The translations under genes were made by a program, and so were the position numbers. This document shows, one piece after another, positions 58,201-64,000 of a stretch of DNA of 64,000 bases. The notes below the pieces were generated by a model, which did no database searches, was not told the DNA's origin, and was given only the letters and a program-made list of their open reading frames with translations. The stretch is taken from positions 36,341,841-36,405,840 of the forward strand of contig OV884009.1 of NCBI GenBank assembly GCA_930367205.1, written 5' to 3'. Within the stretch, counting starts at the first letter, position 1, and every line of letters begins with the position of its first letter. The stretch comes from Acanthosoma haemorrhoidale (taxonomy: Eukaryota > Arthropoda > Insecta > Hemiptera > Acanthosomatidae).

Positions 58201-61200
58201 TAAAGATACATCTTAAATCTGTTTACATTTATGAGTAAGCAATGATTCTAAATTAACCAATTCTTTCAATGATAAGAATGCACCGAAGTTCTCTCCCGTA
58301 TTGACCAGTGACGGCAGGTCAGATTCGTCCAAAGCTGTATCTCCCTATCAAACAGAGTAGCCGTGCTCTCGCGGGTTCCAGAGCTCAAGAGGAGAGCACA
58401 ACATGCTCGGTTGGGCCCTCCTCTGCACAGAGTGGGTCTTCTGATCATTTGTGCAGCTTGGATCGAAATCCACCATGTCTCGTTCTCAAGTGCAAGCTAC
58501 AAAATTCTGCAGGTCGTCTTTGTAGCCTACTGTGGGGATCCCTTAGTCGTTCAGGGACACAGGGACTTTATTAAATTCCAAAGGGAAGTGCCCAAGACTG
58601 AACCTTGGGAACAACCTCGCTACACCTTGTATGTCTTAAAGGTAAACATAGATACTAAGTATTTTCTATAGGTACAATAAAAACTTATCTTACCTTTTTA
58701 AAGCTAATAACAAAATAAATGGTAAGTACTCAAAAGGCTCGTAATATACTAAAACTATTGGGGTGCCTCCAGTAGAATTTTCTGACAACCATTGTATGAA
58801 CTTCTTCAAAGCAACAACCTCAGTGCTTGTTTTAATGATCTAAAATAAATAAAAAATAAATCAATTTTTACAAGGTTGATAAGCTGGAAAAAGTAATCAA
58901 GTGGTTGCTAAGTGCCTGAACAGTAATCAGTAGATTTATGGGAGAACAAAGAATTGTTGGTGGAGGTAGGTTGTGTTGTAATAGCAGGAAGAAAGAGTTA
59001 GTACTAGACCAAAAAAAAACAGAAAAGTTATTGCTAGAACTTTAGAGGAGAACGAGAGAGATAATTTGGAGTTAGTAAGCAGTAAGAATGACTGGGAGTG
59101 AGCAAGGCAATATGAAATCAAGAGTGAAGGGACCACCCATCCACAAACAATCATGAATGTATTCATGTTATTTATTATATCATTGTTGGTATTAGGTAAA
59201 AGGTTAAATTATATATTAATCTATATAGTCATTAAGTTAATAATGCGTTGCAATCATATTAATTGAAACATATAGAATTAACTATTATTCATTTTTATTT
59301 TTTCCTCCAATAAATAAGCAAATAAAATTAAAGCAAAGATAGAAGATTGTTATAATATATATATATATACCCACACATAAATGTATGTATGTCTATATAA
59401 TCTAGAGTAATTCTAGAATGCCAAGAGCACCAAACTTAGTTCATATGCGACTCACAATTTTGAAAAAAATACAGTGGGGGTAAGACACGTCTAGCACCCC
59501 AGAGGGGAGGGATTTTATTTTTATATGTCCACCTACAAATAGAAATAATTGAAAACTAATAATGAAAACTATTAAATTAATGTTCAAATCCATAGTTTTC
59601 AGGGTCACTGAGATAAATGGTAACACTCCTGATGCCAAATAAACACAGAGTCAAATAGAACTAGAATATTGTGGAAACGGAGATGGACATTTTTTGAACT
59701 GCCATGTTAGCTCATACTTAAAGTGGGATCTCCAGCTATTTTTTTACACAACTTCAACCAGCCATAACTTTGCAACATCACAAAGCTGTTGGCTGAGAAG
59801 ATGGTGGGGTAATCTAATTGATGCAACTATTCAACAGGAAAAGGAGAGATTAAAACAGTTTTTATCCCACGGATACTACTTATTTCGATGGGTCTCCCTT
59901 TAAACATTATATAATGGTATTTCCAAGGAAACGTACATTTTCGATAAGATCAGCAAGTCACACTATGGATGGTATAGTACTGCGGAGTGGATTTAATATT
60001 GCTGTGTTTCTCCCACGAACACCTATTTGTTCCTTGGTCAAGTATATTGTTGTGATATTTTAAAATGATGATTTTTAATGGTGTTTGTTTAAGTAAACTC
60101 GAAATTAGCGAGCATTGAATAACATAATAACGATCCGTGGTTCATCTCTATGAAAGTATGAACGTTTTTATTGTCGTCATATTAATTATTAATATTTATA
60201 ATAAAAATAATATCATAACTAATGTAAACATTTATTTTATAAACTACGTAAATTAGGCAAAGTATAAATATCCGAACAACCAAAGAGATCAAGAGTCGAG
60301 AAGGCAGTGGTGGGTACAGAGAAACCGGCATGAGGACAAAAACATACATTGGTTCACCAGAAGCAGGCAGAGAAGGAAGACCAGGTAGCAGACCTATGCT
60401 GGCGCCTCGTGGTCCATCACTTTCACTCAGCACGAAGAAAGGACGCTCCAGTAAGACAATCCGGACGGAACATGCGAAGCAGAGAAGAACAAGTATGCTG
60501 ATCCGAACCACACGAAGATTATTCACAAAGAACACTGGCCAGTATAATTACGTAAATTTAGATTTAATATTATACTTTGATTATGTACGTATTTATTTAT
60601 TTGTATATCAATTTTTATATAATTAATGTGTGTAAATAAACCAATATTCCTTTTGCCAGAAGTTTCCATATATAATTATTAACAGAACCCTGAGATAACG
60701 TTAAAGTTATAAATATAAAGTTTTTTAAATTATATGAAAAAATATATAATTAAAATATTATTAATAAATAGCAAATATTAGAATAATATGTTCACCTAAG
60801 AACTGATAAACTTATTTAAACTCAATGATGAGCGTATGAAAATAGTCCAAAGTGTACAAGGGTGGTCTGAAAAGTTTCCGACCTCAACATGAAGATAGCA
60901 GCAGTCGTAAATAAAAGCTAGTGAATTTCGTTTTCATCTGTTGACAGTTACTCACCAAAGTTTTAGCCATTTTGGACGCGCAGTTGTTGTGTAACAGTCG
61001 TTTGAGTGTTTTTATGAAAATGGACAAAATCGAGTATCGAGCTGTCATTAAATACTTGTTTTTGAAAGGCAATACGCCTACGCAAATCAAAGATGAGTTG
61101 GATTCTGTGTATGTGGACTCTGCACCATCATTTACCACAGTGAAATTTTGGGCAGCTGAATTTAAATGTGGCCGTAAGAGCTAGGGAGACGATGAACGTT

Positions 61201-63037
61201 CGGGACGTCCAAAAACTGCAACTACCGACGAAAACATCGCCTAAGTTCACCAAATCGTGCTAGACAATCGCCGAATTAAAGTGAGAGAGATAGCAGAGGT
61301 TATGAACATGTCAAAAAAACGTGTTTGTCACATATTAAATCAACATTTAGAGATGAGAAAGCTGTACGCGCGTTGGGTGCTGCGCTTGCCAAAAACGTGT
61401 TCGAATGAACATTTCTAACACTCTGTTGGCGCAATAAATCCGAGTTTTGGCACCGATTAATTACTGTGGATGAAACTTGGATACAACATTATACACCCAC
61501 CCGAAACAACTGCAAAGGGGGAACCGGCTCCAAAAATAGCAAAAACTGTTTTATCGGCTAGGAAAGTGATGGCGACTGTTTTTGGGGATAGTCATGGAGT
61601 TATTTTAATCAATTATCTTCAAAAAGGAAAAACCATTACAGGAGCATACTACGCATCATTACTTGACAAGCTGAAGGCAGAACTTGCGGAAAAACGGCCA
61701 CATTTGCAGAAAAAGAAAATCCTGTTTCACCAAGACAACGCACTGTCTCACACCTCAGTGGTTGCCATGGCAAAAATCCATGAATTACGGTTTGAACTGC
61801 TTGACCATCCGCCTTACTCACCAGATCTAGCCCCAAGCGACTTCTTTATGTTCCCTCATCTAAAAATTGCGCTCGGAGAACAGAGATTTTCGTCAAATGA
61901 AGAGGCAATCACCTTCGTGAACGATTATTTTGCAGAGAAAAACGCCGAGTACTATTTGGACGGGTTACAGAGATGGGAGCATCACTGGGAGAAGTGTGTT
62001 GAGATACAAGGAAACTATGTTGAAAAATAAAAAAAAAAATTTCTGAAAAACGTCTTGTATCTTTGTTAGGTGGGAAACTTTTCAGACTAACCTTGTATTA
62101 AGATTTCCATGCAGGCAAATAAAAGATAAAAATAAAATGAATGAAGTGCAAGTCCATGAGGCAAGGCATGGACAAACAAATGATTTAAATGAATAACGTT
62201 TCCGTAACGTAAAAGGTGATTTTAAATGAAATATATGAATTATTACTAAAAGAAAAACAGAAAAAATGGTTAATTGGGTATAGTAAATTAGATGAAGAAC
62301 TATAATGATGAAAAAAATACAAAGGGTAAAGAAGATTATGCCTTTGACAATGAAGGAACTGTTTTTTAATAATCAGAATGAAAATAATTGTGATTCCATT
62401 TTCATGACAAAAAATGACAACCATGATTGTAGTCTTTATGCATTAATAAATAAATAAGAACTTTTCAGTAAAATTAAATTTTCTTGCACAACATCTCATA
62501 AAGAGATTGATGAATCTGATTCTGTCCAAATAAGACAATTTTTATCATATGTTATTTGTCATTTTATACTTGAAAAAATGAAAAGTATGCAACCCTAGTC
62601 TAAGTTTAATATGAGTGATTTGCAGTTCACCACACAGATATAGTTTGCGACTGTACAATAAAAACTTTTCATTAAAATTAAATTCATTGCACAACACCAC
62701 ATTAAGAGATAAGATAGACTAAGGTTGCCACTGTAGCTGGTACATGGATGCCTCTTATGAATGGTGATATAAAGATTCATTAGATTTTATAATTAATTAA
62801 ATTACGAACCGTGCCATCTGTAGTTCTTCTTAAAGATCTATACATCCCAACAGAAACAGTACATAAACGAATTTTTTTACTTGAAGCGAACGTAATGTAG
62901 CGTTGAGGCATAATATAAGTATCAAAAGTTAAGCTTTCGCTGAAACAGCTCATATGACAAATTTCATCATAAAGAAAGCGACCTGTGGTATCTGCTTGCC
63001 AATTTAAATACTTAAACTTTGTATCATTAGCTTCCAT
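49221..63037 (-). CDS. exu: Exuperantia, five coding exons
   Basis: Minus-strand coding exons: 63037-62810, 58839-58694, 56920-56737, 53960-53697 and 49415-49221, all with AG/GT borders and matching phases; total 338 residues (Drosophila Exu is 532, with a long disordered tail). Exon 1 gives DTTGRFLYDEICHMSCF, YIMPQ and CTVSVGMYRSL; exon 2 IIKTSTEVVALKKFIQWL and PIVLVYYEPFEYLPFILL; exon 3 YSLLDDFKNVVHGFANAYPF and SLKVLSKILL. These align with the exonuclease-like domain of Exu. Exons 4-5 (YLKEYKNRRRATALQNIL, LKDLWSK, DDLIGIISLHF) match its SAM-like domain. By family knowledge Exu binds RNA and localises maternal mRNAs such as bicoid in the oocyte. The ATG follows an acceptor TTTTTTTTTAG by two bases, so the 5' UTR continues in an upstream exon. 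Introns hold two mariners and Tigger-like relics. Confidence 0.92.
49706..51724 (-). mobile_element. pogo/Tigger-like element relic in an exu intron
   Basis: Ends are TACAGTAATTCGGCTAATCC on the left and a diverged complementary end, GGACTCTACTGTA, on the right. Minus-strand frames include LMDQGVLEATKRHYREK and an NPNVPPAQYKSQNVEWM then ICKDWFFEKFVP series, which match the DDE domain of Tigger/Jerky-type transposases. At 50113-50361 an acidic C-terminal piece reads LSEDEIMELC and LTHGEATRAGEV. Frames are broken. Near 51370 a short plus-strand Tigger fragment (FDELKIKT) repeats the one at 51866. Confidence 0.6.
51830..52170 (+). mobile_element. Second pogo/Tigger-like relic
   Basis: The plus-strand frame reads VVDPFQKELDELKIKT, then after a stop NQVYNTMQTKVDS (family QVYNADETGL) and LSALFRGKQPRKKNI where the family has an EEK..GFK..K stretch. 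It is an internal transposase fragment in the opposite orientation to its neighbour, in exu intron 4. Confidence 0.5.
52171..53696. other. exu intron 4, AT-rich, nothing recognised
   Basis: Low-complexity AT-rich intron sequence up to exon 4. No gene or element recognised. Confidence 0.45.
54549..55806 (+). mobile_element. mariner element 1, transposase disrupted
   Basis: Inverted ends with TTGGCCAAAAAG(T/C)CCGTTCGG, TA-rich borders, about 1.26 kb. The plus-strand transposase begins MENQNEHYRHF near 54733, shifts frame, continues KKICAVFGEDAVTERVCQKW, RFRSENFSVQDAPRSGRPTE, GYVSRLDVWVPH and FLKRMMTGDEK (first Asp region), then a stop and a shift at a run of G near 55321. The second Asp is in VFHHDNARPHTS. 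The third lies in SPDLAPSDFHLF in another frame, after a short deletion. It lies in exu intron 3, antisense to exu. Confidence 0.88.
55807..56736. other. exu intron 3 remainder
   Basis: AT and CA microsatellite at 55807-55835, then AT-rich intron. Nothing else recognised. Confidence 0.45.
56921..58693. other. exu intron 2
   Basis: Mostly AT-rich. The 58260-58680 part is GC-richer, with overlapping open frames on both strands (88-102 codons) but no recognisable domain. It may be an eroded retroelement fragment; I cannot name it. Confidence 0.45.
58840..60854. other. exu intron 1, left part
   Basis: AT-rich intron. A GC-richer block at about 60260-60560, ending in AT-rich sequence with AATAAA-like signals near 60635, resembles the tail of a retroelement or LTR but lacks defined ends, so it is not called. 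Confidence 0.4.
60855..62097 (+). mobile_element. mariner element 2, source-type partner of the MITEs
   Basis: Bounded by TA and inverted ends: CAAGGGTGGTCTGAAAAGTT on the left and the complement of its diverged form on the right; 1,243 bp, typical mariner size. The transposase starts near 61014 (MKMDKIEYRAVIKYLF), has a stop after KCGRKS and further stops and shifts at 61196-61480, then an open frame to 62030. Catalytic region: VDETWIQ-like first Asp, LFHQDNALSHTS second, YSPDLAPSDFF third. The start of the helix-turn-helix region (IAEVMNMSKKRVCHIL) is present. It lies in exu intron 1, antisense to exu. Confidence 0.9.
62098..62809. other. exu intron 1, right part
   Basis: AT-rich, nothing recognised. 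Two local copies of a CTTTTCAKTAAAATTAAATT motif (62461 and 62666) hint at an old duplication. Confidence 0.4.
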
Positions 63038-63039
63038 AT

Positions 63040-64000
63040 CTAAAAAAAAAATATAAAAATATATATAAGCCAGAATAATTGCAAATATAATCACATGAAC
63101 TATCAGGGAATAAAATTACTGTAGGGCTTTTACAAGGTCTTTTCAAACATTCTGTTTATGAAACTGCTCCTATATTCAGGAATATATTAAAAGAAAAGCC
63201 ACTACAGATAAAATATTTATCATCCAGGCAATATTCAAAAAGTCAATTGAATTCCAAATATGCTGACACACCACTACCTACCTATTCATTGCCTTTTAAT
63301 AAAATTCCTGAGAATATTATTAAAAGATCAAAAACTTATATTTAGGTAGGCTGAATACAAAATGATGAATGGTGAGATGGTGTTTAAGTAGGGGAATTGG
63401 AGCAATACAGAAATTATTGAATACATCAAACAGCCAAATTCTAATAGTTGGTACGTATTTTCCAACCTAACTAGTTGCTAATATTTTTCGCCCATTGTTA
63501 ATGTTCATCATAAAAATAATCTTCAAATCATTTAGTCTTATATCCAAGAGGTATTAAATAAGTTTGCGTCCTTATAATCACTAGGTAGTCCTTATAATCA
63601 CTAGGTATTTAGATTTATTTTCGTATATTAAAAAGATTTCTATGAATTTGAATATTTTGTTTCAATCATAAACACATTTCAAAAAAACTAATTGGCCAAT
63701 TTTAAATGTATCTACATTCTTCTTTGAATACTGGTCACACTTATATAAGAAATAAGGGAATAGGTTATGCTACAAGGCACAAATAAGTTTTACAAATCAA
63801 GATTTACAATCAACATAGGATATGCAGGATTAGTACTATTTCAATTGATCCTGAAATTAGTCAGCTGTACTAATCACTTAATGTACATCTGACATCTTGT
63901 TGATAGTATGCAGACAAAAATTATAGTTTTAAAAGATGAAAACATTCAACTAATAAAATTAAAATGTACCTTTCATGAGATACCTGCGTTGGGGGCTGTG
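63040..64000. other. Upstream of exu exon 1; possible 5' UTR exon at the edge
   Basis: A splice acceptor just before the exu ATG implies an upstream non-coding exon. On the minus strand at the window edge, CCCAACGCAG/GTATCT (about 63984-64000) is a possible donor. A 20-base direct duplication, ACTAGGTA plus flank TAGTCCTTATAATC, occurs at 63573-63607. Nothing else recognised. Confidence 0.35.

Noticed and set aside
58308..58671. Overlapping frames on both strands in exu intron 2
   Set aside because: No domain or splice signal; GC-rich composition explains the openness.
60182..60626. Frames in a GC-rich block of exu intron 1
   Set aside because: No recognisable domain; looks like an unplaced retroelement fragment.

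Overview
This is a stretch of insect nuclear genome, AT-rich and intron-rich, with roughly half of its identifiable sequence made of transposons and their relics. The strongest taxonomic evidence is a five-exon exuperantia gene: Exuperantia is an insect germline RNA-localisation protein. I cannot fix the order from sequence alone; a hemipteran or other insect with a large, repeat-rich genome is only a guess. There are no bacterial-type operons, CRISPR arrays, rRNA genes or intact tRNA genes.

Host genes, left to right: (1) the last two coding exons of an unrecognised plus-strand gene (about 4001-9010); (2) a complete single-exon minus-strand glycosyltransferase of the POMGNT2 type (10474-12117); (3) a complete six-exon minus-strand CDCA7-type zinc-finger gene (22534-38696) with an unusual acidic, repeat-encoded C-terminal tail; (4) two exons of a minus-strand THAP-domain gene (45806-46986), one of them split by an LTR insertion; (5) exuperantia, minus strand, five coding exons (49221-63037), whose 5' UTR probably continues to or past the right edge. 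Exon boundaries were read directly from AG/GT sites and continuous reading frames.

Mobile DNA: a nearly complete Ty3/Gypsy element with 205-bp LTRs and a perfect 5-bp target duplication sits in the largest CDCA7 intron, but its coding frames are broken several times. Three solo-LTR-like copies of a second family (808-934 bp, TATA box, two with long GA tracts) lie at 18.7, 39.3 and 46.1 kb. A small solo LTR is nested in a Tc1-like element at 15.2-17.2 kb. Two mariners (54.5 and 60.9 kb) have damaged transposase genes, and three MITEs share the ends of the second mariner. Two pogo/Tigger-like relics, a hAT-like relic, a piggyBac-like end, tRNA-derived SINEs and about a dozen LINE relics (Jockey, R1, RTE-like and L2/CR1-like) fill most of the remaining space.

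The host genes show no obvious shared pathway: POMGNT2 acts in O-mannosyl glycan extension in the ER, CDCA7 proteins are chromatin factors partnering HELLS in DNA-methylation-related remodelling, and Exuperantia acts in oocyte mRNA localisation. I did not find a new multi-gene system. The most unusual points are the LTR inside the THAP exon, the CDCA7 acidic minisatellite, the copy of the POMGNT2 start region inserted into a Jockey relic, and the mariner/MITE family.
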